Source: Plasmopara viticola (lineage: Eukaryota > Oomycota > Peronosporomycetes > Peronosporales > Peronosporaceae). Taken from it: a stretch of 64,000 nt of DNA. Position 1 is the stretch's first letter. Each line of letters begins with the position of its first letter. The translations under genes and the position numbers were made by a program. The notes below the pieces were generated by a model, which searched no databases, had not been told where the DNA came from, and worked only from the letters and a program-made list of their open reading frames with translations. Positions 51,790 to 64,000 of the stretch are shown here, piece after piece. The DNA lies in the NCBI GenBank assembly GCA_001695595.3, contig MBPM02000068.1:415806-479805 (forward strand). The letters run 5' to 3'.

Positions 51790-53420
51790 TCCTAAGTTTG
51801 CCGATCTGTTCATCAGCGCCTTGATCATTGTGATCAATATGCTTCTCGTCCAAAGAATGCGATACTTTCAAACTCGTCAACTTTCCTAGACCTTTATCAT
51901 ACCGTTCGATCGAGAACGACACTTAAGCTTCCCGTATTTTTTTTGGCGACATTCAATTTCCACCAGCTTGATGGAGTCTAAAAAATGTTCGTGAGCAACC
52001 TTGTCCTCCTCGTTGACCGAAGCGCAAGCACTGCTTGAAGCTGGTAATACACATTCCCTGGCTTAAGCTTTATCAAAATCAGAAAAATCTTGGCTTACTA
52101 TCCGTTCTTGAGTATAAACCGCTTCCAGGCAAAAAAGCACCCCTCACGGAACCCTTCCTTGCATCGTAAACTCTGCACAAATTCCTCTATCTCGACGTTA
52201 TCAAGACGAATGTTTATATGGTAAAGTATGACATGGCTTCTAGTTGTCACACCGCACAAGCCCTACTTCCCGGCAATCTCTTTTTCAGCCCAAGCAGCTC
52301 TAGTAACATTTGATTAATCTAACCTCGCGTTTCGTCAAGTTATACAGCGAAAAGTTCGCCTTAAACCCCCTATCTAATTAAAAAATCAGACCTGAAGTCA
52401 TATTCTGCAATACATTTTTCTCTAAATGAAAAGCATTCAGCAGTACTGTTGTCGTCAAAAGTGATAACTCAGCGCAAATCGTATCGCAAGATCTTCGAAG
52501 CATCATCGACTATTGCTGCAACTAGCATTCGAACGAAATCATTCTTGTCGTATTTGCTGTGCTCTTACATTTCGCGCAGGAACAACCGGTAAGCACCCGC
52601 CTGCCTTTTGTAGTCTCAGCGAACGAGACATATGTACAAGAACACAATCTCAACTTTTTCCGCGCTAAGCTAGTCGAGCGAAAACACGAGCTTTTAGTTT
52701 GCTGACCTATGCGTTAAATAGTCATCTGTGCTTCTCAAGAAATCTGAAAAGGGTAGTGCATTACACGATCGTGAACTTCGAATTAGTTGGCAAGCGTCAA
52801 TGTACGTAACGGATTAATCGTGACAGTTTATGTGTGCGATGAATTGTCCAGACAAGGCCTATCTGCAAGTTTTTCCAGCACACAATAGGTAGACATTCTT
52901 TCCTCGAAACAAATCTGCTATGCGAACAAATCGATTGTCGTTGTTGCCAGAATCGGAAGCTTTGTCATAACGGAGGTAGTTTTGCTCAGCTTCCGCTCAA
53001 TACATGTAGTTCACTTTTTTGTTGGTAAACGACGAAAGTCGACGAACCTGATGATGAAGCAGACACTCGTGTCGCAGCTCATCACGAACGAATCTTGTGC
53101 GAATACTGCGACTTCCGCAATATCCTACTACAGCTTTAAACATGCCTCAGGTGCATAGTAGCTTCAGTTCGTGATCCAAAAGTACTGTAGCAGCCTTTAT
53201 CACCGCTTACGAGCTCATTATATCGGCCTGCTTCGGACTTGCATATGATGAGCCCCGATCTCCTGATTAAGTCGTGTAAAATGGCTTCTTTGCTTTCTTA
53301 CATGGAGCCATACTCGTTCATTCACGTCTGCTTCTGCTTGTAGCCACTATCGTGGCCTTGCTCATGATTCGCTACATACACAGCAATCCAAGAGCCGCTT
53401 TTACCAGCGGGTAGCTCTCA
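51790..53420 (-). mobile_element. Probable decayed Ty1/copia relic
   Basis: The minus strand holds many short frames broken by stops. Fragments suggest copia-type Pol: near 52130-52200 a stretch resembling the ..PEGF..C.LKRSIYGLKQ region of copia reverse transcriptase, and near 53330-53390 a GH-containing, knuckle-like piece. No LTRs or target duplications were found. The assignment rests on weak, frameshifted similarity and could be wrong. Confidence 0.35.
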
Positions 53421-53590
53421 CGTCGGGTTGCATTCACATTTGAGGCTCCATCAGTGCAGCCTTTGAAGTGTTTTGATGAATATACTAAGAATCACCACAG
53501 ACTTTACTATTTGTCGCGCAATGTCCGAGGCAGCAACGCACTACTTCGACCGTCACTCTTTCATATTTCAAAATATCTTCAGTCTAACCA

Positions 53591-53604
53591 TCACTCTACA
53601 AATT
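53591..53604 (+). promoter_or_regulatory. Candidate oomycete initiator for SMC4
   Basis: TCACTCTACAAATTT-like element 53 nt upstream of the ATG at 53644, fitting TCAYTYY plus a T-rich flank. Confidence 0.4.
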
Positions 53605-53643
53605 TAAGAAAGTCGATTCCGCGCGCAAATCTAAGGGCGCAAT

Positions 53644-56600
53644 ATGGTAAGTAAGGACGGAGATGCCACCGCGCCATCGCTTGAAGAAGAGCGGGAACAA
53701 AATCAGGAAGAAGAAACGGAGGCAATGGATAGAGAGGAGGTCATTAGTGTGGTACATACGACGGTAACAGAAAAAGAGATAGGCGAGACTCAGCCGATGG
53801 AGACGGAGGAAGCCGTCCCAGCGCCCTCAACACCCGTTGCCAAGAGGCCGACGCCAATGTCCACGCCGACAGCCACTACACCAGCGGTGTCTACGCCTGT
53901 CAAAGCTGCACCCGTTCCGCGATTGATGATTACCAAGATGCAATTGGAGAATTTTAAATCATACGCAGGCAAAGTCGAGATTGGACCCTTCCACAAATGT
54001 TTTAGCGCCGTTGTGGGTCCTAATGGAAGTGGTAAATCCAACGTTATCGACGCCCTACTTTTTGTGTTTGGTAAACGTGCGTCAAAATTACGCCTTAAGA
54101 AGGTATCCGAGCTCGTTCATCGCTCAGCCCGCTTTCCGAACTTGGACATGGCTACCGTCTCTGTCTATTTTCAGGAGATCATTGACACTGACGAAAAAGA
54201 TGCAAAAGTTACCGACAATGAAGCGAATTACACGGTCGTGCCCAAGTCTCAGTTTAGCGTCACGCGTTCTGCTACGAAAAATAACGTGAGCAAATACTAT
54301 GTGAACGACCAACCCAGCAACTTTACGCGCGTCACCGAGTTGCTCCAAGACAAGGGAATTGACTTGGATAACAATCGTTTTCTTATATTGCAGGGAGAAG
54401 TGGAACAAATTGCTATGATGAAGAGCAAAGGCACTGAAGGCACGAACGAAGACGGATTACTCGAGTATCTGGAAGATATAATTGGCTCAAATGTCTACGT
54501 GGAGCCCACTGAGCGAGTCTGGGATGAAGTAGAGCAGTGCAACGAAGTGCGTGGTGAAAAAGTGAACCGCGTTAAGCTTGTGGAAAAAGAAAAGGCTCAT
54601 TTGGAGGGTCCACGAGCAGAGGCACTCGAGTACTTGCGCAAGGAGAAAGAAGTGTACATGAAGACAAATATATTGTACCAATTGTGGATCCAAGAAGCGT
54701 CCAAGAATCGCATGTTGTGCGAATCGAAGCGCGACGAGCTGCAGTCCAAGTACAAGGCAGAAATGGCTCGGATGGAGAAGAATCGAAAGGAATTGGAGTC
54801 TGTGGAGGCCATTTACCAGCGTGTGAAGAGCGAGCATGATGAAGTCGCTAAACAGCTGGATGAAGCAAAGAGTGAATACGCTGAGTTCGAAAAACAAGAT
54901 GTGAAGCTGCGAGAAGAGCTGAAATACGCCAAAGAACGACAAAAGGAGCTGCAGTCCGCGCAGAAGAAGGAGCTGAAAAAGCAGAAAAGTATCGAGCAAA
55001 AGATGCAGGAGAACGAAGAGCTTGTGCCGCAGTTAGAGAAGGAGGTAGAAAAACTGCAGGCGAAGCTTAAAAAGCAGGAACAGGTGCTGGAAAGCATTGT
55101 AGACGGACACAAGGAAGAGACGGCTAAGCTTCGTAGTACGATGGAGAATATTCAACAAGAGATGGAACCGTTTCAGACTGAGATGAATACTCTGCGATCA
55201 GTAATTGACACGACTGACACAGAGATTCAGCTGGAGGAAGAACCCGTCACAAACGCCAAAAAGGCACTTGAAGCTAACACGTGTGGAGCTATTGAAGCTG
55301 AAGCGAACATACGCGGACTAGAGGAAGAGCGGACTGAGAAGCAGGAGAAGCTTATTAAGATGAAGGATCGCATCGTCGATGCTCAGCAAGAACTCGAGGA
55401 CATCAAAAACAGAGAAAGCTCTGTTTCGGAAAAGTATCGCGAAGCTCGCACTAAAGCAGAAGAGGCGTCTGGTGCTGTGCAGTCCCATGCGACTCGGAAC
55501 CGCATGCTGCAAGAACTGCTGGACGCGTCCAAGCCGGGTAAGCCTTTAGAAAAGACTGGGTTCTACGGTCGTCTGGGAGATCTTGGTGCGATCGACGGCA
55601 AGTACGATGTTGCCATTTCAACAGCGTGCGGTTCGCTTAATAACTTGGTGATTGAGACAACATCAGGGGCTCAGGCATGCGTGGCCTACCTACGCAAGCA
55701 CAATTTGGGGCGAACGACTTTCTTGATTTTAGAACAGCTAGGATATCTCAAGTCCAAGTACTCACAGCACTTTCGTGAGGTGACCGCTCCATCCGGACAA
55801 CCAGCACCGCGGCTTTTTGATCTTGTAAAAGTTCATGAAAAAAAGTTTCTGCCAGCATTCTACTATGCTTTGCGTGACACACTAGTGGCAAAGGACTTGG
55901 ATGAGGCGTCTGCAATTGCTTACCAAGGTCGACAATGTAAGCACCGCGTTGTTACCCTGGATGGGCAATTGGTTGAAATGTCTGGCGCTATGTCGGGTGG
56001 AGGAAAAAGAGCTCGTAGCGGAGGCATGTCGAGCTCGCTTACTAATGGTTTGAGCGAGGACGAAATTCGAAGCTTGCAAGAAATGGCGTCTTCTTGCAAA
56101 GCGAGCTCGGACAAATTCGTGATGAAAAAGAGTCGCTGGAACAGGAGTTAATGCATCTCAAGCGCTCTATCGAACAGTATGAGAATGATCTGCCGAAGAT
56201 TAATTTAAATTTAAGCGCCACAAAGACGCGTTTGGAGGACTTCAAGAAAAATAAAAGCATCCTGGAAAAGCAGACTATACTCTGCGCAGAAGCCAAAAAG
56301 AAGGTTAATAAGCTCATCAAGACAAAGACTGCCAAAGAATCCGAGTATAAAACTATCAAAGTGAAAGTTGACATAATGTCGACTAAATTGGCTAAAATAA
56401 AGGAGCAAATTCTCGATGTGGGTGGTGAGAAGTTGCGAAAAGAGCAGGATGTGGCGAAAAAGATCTCGAAGCAAATAGCCGAGAAGACTAAAGAGATGAC
56501 CAAAATTCGAGTCGATTTTAAAAGCAGTCAAAAGAATTCTGAGAAGAATGAGCAGGCGTTAAAGAAGATTGAACAAGATATTGAAGCAGCGAAGAGAAAG

Positions 56601-57953
56601 ATCGAGCACACCCGCGAGCAAATCGTTGCTATGGAGGAGAAGGCGCTGGCGGTGCTTCAACAGTGCGAGACCGTTCAAGAAGAGGTCACATCAAAGGAAA
56701 AGGAGCTTCGAAAAGACGAAGTCAAGTACAGGAAGCTGAAGAAGGAATATGACGTGATGGCGAGTGCAGAAGTGGATCTCAGTAACAGCTTGGAGGACTG
56801 TGAGAAGATACTCGAGGAAAATACCAAGAAGGAAAGTTACTGGAAAACGAAACTTACGGCCCTTCAAGCTGCGTTCGTTACGGAGCAAGAAAACAATGCT
56901 GGCGTCTTTGAGGATGAACGAGGACAACCTGCTCGAAAGCGTCACAAAAAAAACAAGAACACTGACGGTGATGAGGAAATGGACGAGGAGCAGAAGGATG
57001 AGAACGAGGATAGCGAAGATGAACAAGATGCTAACTTAGATGTCACACTTGAAAAACTTCCAATGTTGGACTCTGTTGCGTTGTCTCGTTACAGCAAGGA
57101 AGAGATGAAATACGAAATTTCGGTACTTGAGCAACAGCGCGATGAACTCAAAGCCAACGTGAACATGGGCGCTTTGACAGAGTACACGCAAAAAGAAGAA
57201 GAGTTCAAGGCTCGTGTCCTAGAGCTTGAAGAAACAACCAAACTTCGTGATGCAAAGCGCCACGAGTATGACGAGCTGCGCCGCAAGCGACTGGAGGAGT
57301 TCATGACGGGCTTTCGCACCATTACGCTCAAGCTGAAGGAAATGTACCAGATGATCACGCTCGGGGGTGATGCTGAATTGGAGCTTGTGGATTCATTAGA
57401 TCCATTTTCAGAAGGTGTCGTGTTTAGTGTGCGGCCCTCGAAGAAAAGCTGGAAGAATATCTCAAACCTTTCTGGTGGTGAGAAGACCCTGGCGTCTTTA
57501 GCCCTCGTGTTTGCGTTGCACCATTACAAGCCAACGCCGCTGTACGTAATGGACGAGATTGACGCTGCATTGGATTTCAAAAATGTGTCGATTGTGGGCA
57601 ACTACATCAAGCAACGAACGCGCAACGCGCAGTTCATCATCATCTCTTTGCGCAACAATATGTTCGAACTCGCAGATCGTCTGGTGGGAATATACAAGAC
57701 CAATGACGCTACAAAGAGTGTGACCATCAATCCAAAGATCTACGAACAGGGCAATACATTTAACGCGACGACTACGCCAGTGGGGAAGACGCCCGGAACT
57801 TCGAGCCTAAACAGTCCTACCAGTGGCTCCCGTCGGTCCGTAAAAAAGGTTCGTCGGTCTAGCCAGCAATCGCTGCCGTCGCCTGTCGCACAGCAAAGTG
57901 CACCAGTGGTGAGTACGCCACTGCAAGACCGAACAAAACTAGCTCTCTTTTAG
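53644..57953 (+). CDS. SMC4: Condensin subunit SMC4, with one apparent frame break
   Basis: Single exon of 4310 nt; about 1436 residues if the break near 56094 is repaired. SMC4 pairs with SMC2 as the ATPase core of condensin, which compacts mitotic chromosomes. Evidence: acidic/Pro/Thr-rich N-terminal tail (1-90), then LMITKMQLENFKSYAG and Walker A GPNGSGKSN (about 125-133), DNNRFLILQGEVEQIAMMK typical of SMC4, a first coiled coil, a hinge at about 637-780 (GFYGRLGDLGAIDGKYDVAI), a second coiled coil, an acidic insert with a basic RKRHKKNK patch, the signature NLSGGEKTLASLALVFAL and Walker B PLYVMDEIDAAL. The break: TCTTCTTGCAAAGC lies in frame 1 and CTTGCAAAGCGAGCTC continues in frame 3; adding one T in the TT run restores LQSELGQIRDEKESL. 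As SMC4 is essential, assembly error is likelier than pseudogenisation. The start context ATGGTAAGT also resembles a splice donor. Confidence 0.92.
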
Positions 57954-58869
57954 TCAAATTGTGTGTAATGGATTAATTTGCTTGCGATCTGCTGCTGCAT
58001 TGCTACCTATTCACTTACTTTTGTCGTGGTCTTGCACAACAAAGAGGGCTATAGAGTTTCACGTTAATACTATCAGCTTTTGTTGAAGATGTTGCAATTA
58101 AAATTGCCGATAAAATGAAGGCATTTTGATTGAAGTAGCTTTGTCATGATAAGTTGCGTGTCAGTGCCATGAAAAAAAGCATCGTAGCCGTCAATGTGCA
58201 GATTCAGGCAAATTCTGTATGTAGCGACAAAAATATGTGCATATACACGTCTTGCACCAATTAAAATTGTCATGCGCTGACGTGCCGATCAAAAAGTGAC
58301 TGAGGTGCGGCAAATCATGCTGCAAGCGGTATTACATGCTACAGCGCTGCAAAGTTCAACTGCTGCACCTTTTGATTGGCTCTGTCCAAACAAACTGTTT
58401 TGCTTCAATTCCAGTCTCGCAAAGGTCTAACGCTGTGGATATGGCATCGCAAAAAGAGACGCGAGCAACAAGGAAAAAAAGATGACAAGGCATCGACTGA
58501 CTGTCTAACAGAGGGCGCTAGTATCAGGTGCGAAGGAGGTTGGACAAGGACATGGTATAGCAATGTATAATGCGGTTGCCGGATGCTCCGCTGCTCAATC
58601 TTACTATACACGCTTGAGTAAATTACGATTTGAGGGACCAGAAGCATATATTTAAAAGGTGTCTCGCTTAATATGCAGATGGCGGGCGGTGAAATCGGGT
58701 AGAGGCAACTTTAACGGCATCCAAAATTTTGTAACGAAAACCGCCTTCGTTTTACACACCTCATAACCTTCACTTAGGCTCATTCGTTTCTTCGTGGTCT
58801 ACAGGGGAATTTGCCGTCACAGCCAGTTGATGGCAGAAGACACATGCCGACTAAAAAATTAAAGTGTCC
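57954..58869. other. Gene-free stretch downstream of SMC4
   Basis: No supported gene or repeat. Short open frames at 58376-58570 have no motif. Confidence 0.45.
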
Positions 58870-59221
58870 CATTGATCCTAAGCAGCGAAAACGTTGGGGT
58901 GACGCCCTCCTTCCAAGCGCGGGGGCTAAATGCTCACGCGCTTCGGGAAGGTGCTCTCGGGCATCTTTAGGTCTCTAACGAGTCTCACCCTCGACGCGAC
59001 GATCTCCAGCACCAGAGCGCCACCTGGGCTCTTACCAAGTGAAAGATAAACAAAATAATGGAAGACCCTCACGACCTCGGTGCTGGCTGCACTGCTCGCC
59101 GAACGAGACTCGACGTATGCGGACACCTCTCTATGCCGTGGACTAGCCAGACTGAGCCTAGCACGTGCATAACTTGGCAACGCGATAACGTAATACCATA
59201 CAATACAATACATTGATCCTA
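58870..59221 (+). mobile_element. Short retroposon, copy A, with target duplications
   Basis: Element 58881-59210 (330 bp) is flanked by 11-nt direct repeats CATTGATCCTA (58870-58880 and 59211-59221). It contains GGGGTGACGCCCTCC, GCGCTTCGGGAAGGTGCTCTC, GGAAGACCCTCACGACCTCGG and ends in a simple ACAATACAATACATT-like tail. It is the longest of three copies in the window and begins 13 nt further upstream (AGCAGCGAAAACG) than copy B. No protein is encoded, and no clear Pol III A/B boxes were seen, so it could be a SINE or the tail of a LINE. Confidence 0.85.
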
Positions 59222-60566
59222 TTCTTTGCATTATTGAGTATTAAACACTATTGATCTATTTTGACCAGTCTCTCTAAATTGACATACGTCATTTTAACAA
59301 ACTGTTGTGCGTCATCACTCAATTACGCTAAATTCACGTAGAAACGCTTAATGACTTCGTCAACATATCCGTAAATTGGTATTTCGTGACGACGGAGTCC
59401 ACCTTAATGCGATCTAAATAAGGTGATGACGATGTGTTTCCTGCGTGCTAGGAAACACCTTGTTTGTCATCTCAGACTTGCTTTGCTTCCAATTGCTCGT
59501 GAGCCATGACCTTGAACATGGTGCGTACCAATAGCACCTCTTACTTAAAAAAATTAGTCAAAGATATTTACGCTTTTGCTGATTGAAATGCGATTGCCCA
59601 TTATAACCATGTCGAGCACCATTGGTACCTTCTCAAAAATGAGATAGGGAATACCTGCCGCCATCGTGTTCGCGTCCACAAACGCTTCGGTCACAACTGT
59701 AGTTCCTTAGACGTGACAATTGTTTTTGTCCAGTGCGTGATACACTACGAACTCATCAAATTCAAGACTACAAGCCTTGTACCAATATTTCCACTGCTGA
59801 GTCCGAGATTTCAACAAGAATATGGCAATCGCGATAGCACGTTTGCAGCATACAGTCTTCACGTACAAATCGGGTAGCAGCACGTCTTGGTTTACATGTT
59901 TTCTTTGTCGTTGATAAAATCATATTTGGCAACTTCCAATCTAGCGTTTACAGACTCTTCACCATTCTCACGTTCCACAAGTCGAAGCGCTTCACGATTT
60001 CGTCAATATTTGCCCGACCCTTGAAATCACGGTCGACTTGTGATCATCCATTCGTTTAGTCATTCTAATCTCGCCGAGCCTCTACATCTTAACCGTTCTC
60101 TTTGAAGCTCCTTTAGCTTCATATGTCTCCGCCCTCGCAACTCATTTCGGGTCTTACCAGACTCTAAAAAGTTCGCGCGACGGCAAACGGTTGCGGTTAA
60201 CCACTATAGGTCTATTAATGTTTAAATATATCAACCCAACACTGACTCCTAAAACGAATTTATACGGCTAATGAATGACCTGGAAGTCGATTTTCAAGGA
60301 TCTCTGCAATGATCGTGCCGTCCACATGGCTATCGAAGCTTTTTACCTAAAGCTCGTAGATCGTTATCTCCCTACTCCTTAAATTTATATTAGTAGAAAT
60401 CCCAAGACTGAAATGGACTTGCATTTGCCGATTCAAGACTGGATTTCATTTTGGTCTTATTTCTATCAAAGTTAAATATATTACACTCTTATTGATTTTT
60501 TTAAAAAATCACGTGACGTATATCAAAGTACTAATTAGTGTTACACGCGCTACTTTTGTGTAGCAC
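59222..60566. other. Gene-free stretch between retroposon copies
   Basis: Broken short frames only. A small inverted repeat (GTGTTTCCT/AGGAAACAC) is at 59434-59458. It may hold old element remains, but no family is recognised. Confidence 0.4.
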
Positions 60567-60906
60567 TATTACGCTCTCCTTGGGGTGACGCCCTCCTTCC
60601 AAGCGCGGGGGCTAAATGCTCGCGCGCTTCGGGAAGGTGCTCTCGGGCATCTGCAGGTCTTTAACGAGTCTCACCCTCGACGCGACGGTCTCCAGCACCG
60701 GGCGCCACCTGGGCTCTTACCAAGTCAGAGCCAAGCAAAATAATGGAAGACCCTCACGACCTCGGTGCTGGCTGCACTGCCCGCCGAACGAGACCCGACG
60801 TATGCGGACACCACTCTATGCCGTGGACAAGCCAGACTGAGCCTAGCTCGTGCATAATTTGGCAACGCGATAACGTAATACATTACATTACATTATTACG
60901 CTCTCC
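60567..60906 (+). mobile_element. Short retroposon, copy B, with target duplications
   Basis: Element 60580-60893 (314 bp) is flanked by 13-nt perfect direct repeats TATTACGCTCTCC (60567-60579 and 60894-60906). It is collinear with copy A from TTGGGGTGACGCC onward and ends in CATTACATTACAT. The different 5' end and private target duplication show independent insertion events. Confidence 0.88.
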
Positions 60907-63900
60907 CTGCAAATTTGAAGCCCATGAAAGCAATACCTTCTTGTAGGATTTCCTTTTTCAAATATTTATTAGATGACACCTTTGTGACTTGTTTCGCATC
61001 TTGATAACCCACACAACATTCTTGGTGTTTCTTACGGCACAGACTCTAGATCAAGCGTTTACCGTGTCGTCCGCTCCTTAAAAATACATGCTCAGCCGTC
61101 GGATGACACTTTGGTCATTCGAAGTGCAAATCACTATCCATTTAAAACGGACAAGACATAATTGTCACGATGTGCCAAACTCGATATCGGCAAAAAAAAC
61201 GACGAGTGCTCTCCTTGGCGAAGCCTCGGACCTACCCATGAGCCGACTGCTTACATTGGCAAGTGGATCTACACAGTGTATCTATTCAAAGAGAGCCTTG
61301 TATGGCACCCTACATACGCCATGACCACGTGAGCAAAGCTCTCGCAAGACTGTGCGTCGTACACCGCGTTCGTATGAGAGAACAGAGCTGTTACTGAGCA
61401 CCTCACGCACACTGAATATTTTCTACGATTGTACGCTCTGTGTGGTCTTATGATCGTAAGCGTTGTGTACTCTCTGGTCGCACTTTGCAACAGCTTAAGC
61501 GAAGTCGATAAGCGCGTGAAACACTTCCTTTTATACGATGTCATTTTGACAGAATACTACCGGCAGACTCTCGCTCTGTAATCTATGGTCACAAAATCTT
61601 CTGTGAGCAAGCATTTCTGATAAAGTGCCTCGAAGTAGACTCTGATCGTGGCCTTAGCGCATTCTGCCCTAGTGACGGGAAACGTTGTTATTCTAATGAG
61701 CTCTTTTAGTGAGGATACCTTGTTTTCTTCACAAAAATCTGTAGTTGACCCCGGTGACGGAATAACGTGAAAATGCACACCACATGATAGTGGCGCCCGC
61801 TGACTTTATCGAGAGAAGCTGGAGCAAGACGATCACCCAGAATCACGCATTTAAAAAGATATGATGTAATTCAGGAGTTGGCTAAATGTAATACGATGAC
61901 CCCGACTGTCTTTGCCAAGTCATGGGCTTGGTATAGCAGCTCTGAGATATACAGAACCTCCCTGGCCAGTTTTCACGCCTCGAGCCTGCGATTGCATCGT
62001 TCTGCGAGAAACTGGCTCTTCGCATCCAGATGAAGGCAGTTCGCCTTTGGAATCAAAACTGCTCCGATTGACGGTTCGGCTTTCCTGCGTATCGCCCGAT
62101 GCCAAAATTCCTGCATTCGTTTGGTACGCAATACGGATTTTCCCGCGGGTAAGATTAACATCCAACACGGCCAATGCTTTGGACGATGGGCGTTATAGCT
62201 AATTCACCACCGAGTGCCAACACACGTTGCTAAGAAAAAAACACATGAATCAATGAGAGTCTTAAATTCTTTCAAAAGCTTTAAGTGCATACGCTGTGCT
62301 CCTATTAGCCATGCTCTAAATGTATTAATAACGCCTAAATATAATTTGATCTTAAAGACATTGGTGATTGCACAAGGCAGTCTAAGGCCATTCGATTATT
62401 TAATTTACAAAATTTCGATTGGTTTCGCAGAGTCTTCCGACTTATTTACGTACAGTAAAGGGGCTGGTTGCAAGGCTATTCTCGTCCATCAGGTCTAGCA
62501 CAACAGTTCGATGGTGCTAATGGAATGCGAGAGTTTGCTACGCCATTCGAGTAGAACGGCGTGCGCCTTATTACGGTCATCGGAATGTTCAGCCTGGGTA
62601 TTAACTTTCTTAAAATGAAGCCATTACACAAGAATCGATCCGCGACAAAGAATTGTGAGAGTCTGTCAAAACGACAATGCTACTTTTTGAAACCGTCAAA
62701 CGTTCTCTAAGTAGCGCTGAATAAAGTCATCGTGTTCATGCGGTTATAGTTTTGTCTGCTGTGTGACGAGCCAAAATCAACTGCCAGCATCGCAATGGCA
62801 CCGGCAAGCTTGTTGATGGTGCAGCCGCATTTGACAAGGCCTTTACTCAATTCGAGCTACCGATAGCGAGCTCTTATCAAGCCATACGTTTTATTTTGAC
62901 CAAGACGACAGCCAAGTGGCCGCTAAATCGATACGATACTTTAGAACATTAACATGAAAAACATTTACGTGGCTATAAACAACAGGTCTCGCTTTATCGA
63001 GAGCCAATTTAAAATAGCACTCAATTGCATCGACAGTTTCTCATTCGGGTTAATAATGCTATCGCTTCTCACGGCGTTTAATAGAGCTACGCACATGCAA
63101 TTCTGCGATAAGCGCTTTGGATTAGATCCGATATAGACGAGGTCACAGCTGTGTATGAACTAGTTCAAAGTCTGGGCGACGCAATACTTTTTTCAGCAAA
63201 AGCGTCGTGCTGTCCTAACTTGTACCTCACCTCAAAGTTGTACTATGTAAATTAAGAGACCTACCTGGTCATTCCCGGCGGGAGATGAGCGTGACTGTGT
63301 TGCAGTGCGAGAAACAGCTGAACCCATAATTGGACAAAAGCATACTTCCCCGCAAGTTTTTCTTGACACGGTCAAAAAGTATATTTTTGGCAGCCTTGAG
63401 CTGCCGAGATACGTTTGCTGTCACTAAAGTTTGCTCTTCAGCGTCTGTTTATGGCAATGCGCTGCCAGCGACAAAATCAGGCGCGGTGCACAAGACAGAG
63501 AGGGGTTGCTTTGATTTTACGTACAAGGTCGGCGCCTGTAACATATTTCTCTTGTCCTCATCAAAATCCTCTTAGTGTTGGCCCATTATGTGGCTTAATC
63601 ATGATGGTCAACAGTTGCATAGCCACTTCTGCGTAGTTTTCACCGTGTATGTGTAAGTAACTGTCCAAGACAACCAACTTCTTAAGTCTTTCTGGTTCAG
63701 CTCGCTCAATCCACAATGACCTAGACCTTAATAGAGGCCCGAAGGCCGTACATTCGGATAAAGCACCCTTATAAGGAATTTATCTTGACGCTGAAGATGC
63801 CGTTATCTGCACAAGCTTTCTTTATTTGTGAGCATGCCCTTGAGGAGTGAAATGTTTGTCTTTCTATGTTTTGTACAGTTATGGACAAAATATTACAGAA

Positions 63901-64000
63901 GCATGTTTGTGCGTACAGCTTGTGAGGTCTGAACATTGCTTCATCAATAGATCAAATATCTCAGGCGCGTTTGAGAGCCTTTGAAGTATGGCCCAGCTCT
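60907..64000. other. Gene-free terminal stretch
   Basis: No gene is supported in the last 3.1 kb. Overlapping open frames near 61912-62202 (plus) and 61920-62174 (minus) and the one at 62214-62498 have no recognisable motif; the last ends AGCKAILVHQ, faintly like a Ty3 RNase H end, which is too little to call. Confidence 0.45.

Noticed and set aside
59434..59458. Nine-bp inverted repeat GTGTTTCCT/AGGAAACAC
   Set aside because: Short enough to occur by chance in this much sequence, and no associated feature.

Overview
The window looks like nuclear DNA of an oomycete, most likely in the Peronosporales (Phytophthora or downy mildew type). Reasons: compact genes with few, short GT-AG introns (58-105 nt); initiator-like TCAYTYY motifs upstream of several genes; eukaryotic core genes (SMC4, RFC5, eRF3, UBA3, METTL13-like); and gene islands separated by repeat-filled deserts. 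Genus cannot be decided from the sequence alone.

Layout. 1-14.5 kb: sparse DNA with three LEA-like, helix-rich genes (1086-2433 minus, 7974-8684 plus, 9776-10444 plus; the last two are close tandem paralogues), a short retroposon and several decayed repeat copies. 14.6-28.5 kb: a dense island with an RGS-domain gene, two unknown conserved-looking genes in divergent orientation, a giant FN3/EF-hand gene, a METTL13-like methyltransferase, eRF3 and RFC5. 28.6-31.4 kb: no gene seen. 31.4-39.3 kb: a tandem array with twelve tRNA-Asp(GTC) copies in units of about 0.52-0.66 kb, plus decayed copies on its left side. 40.4-47.4 kb: a 568-bp tandem duplication running into the 5' LTR of a decayed Ty3/gypsy element. 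48-58 kb: a second island with a five-exon coiled-coil gene, UBA3, a decayed copia-like stretch and SMC4. 58-64 kb: mostly gene-free, with two more copies of the short retroposon.

How the genes relate. Several encode core machinery: translation termination (eRF3), translation-factor methylation (METTL13-like, divergent from eRF3), clamp loading (RFC5), neddylation (UBA3) and chromosome condensation (SMC4). No operon-like logic is expected. Divergent and convergent pairs are very close: 135 bp between the METTL13-like and eRF3 starts, 167 bp between the coiled-coil and UBA3 starts, and 67 bp between the ends of the FN3/EF-hand and METTL13-like genes.

Most unusual items: (1) the tRNA-Asp array and its linked non-tRNA module, which also occurs outside the array on both strands; (2) a short 5'-truncated retroposon family whose three copies each have recognisable target-site duplications; (3) a large protein in which two FN3 folds appear interrupted by EF-hand pairs; (4) three single-base frame breaks, two in the RGS gene and one in SMC4, all explained by one missing base, which point to base-level assembly error or recent decay. 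All calls come from reading the sequence. Family assignments rest on recognised motifs and were not checked by database search.
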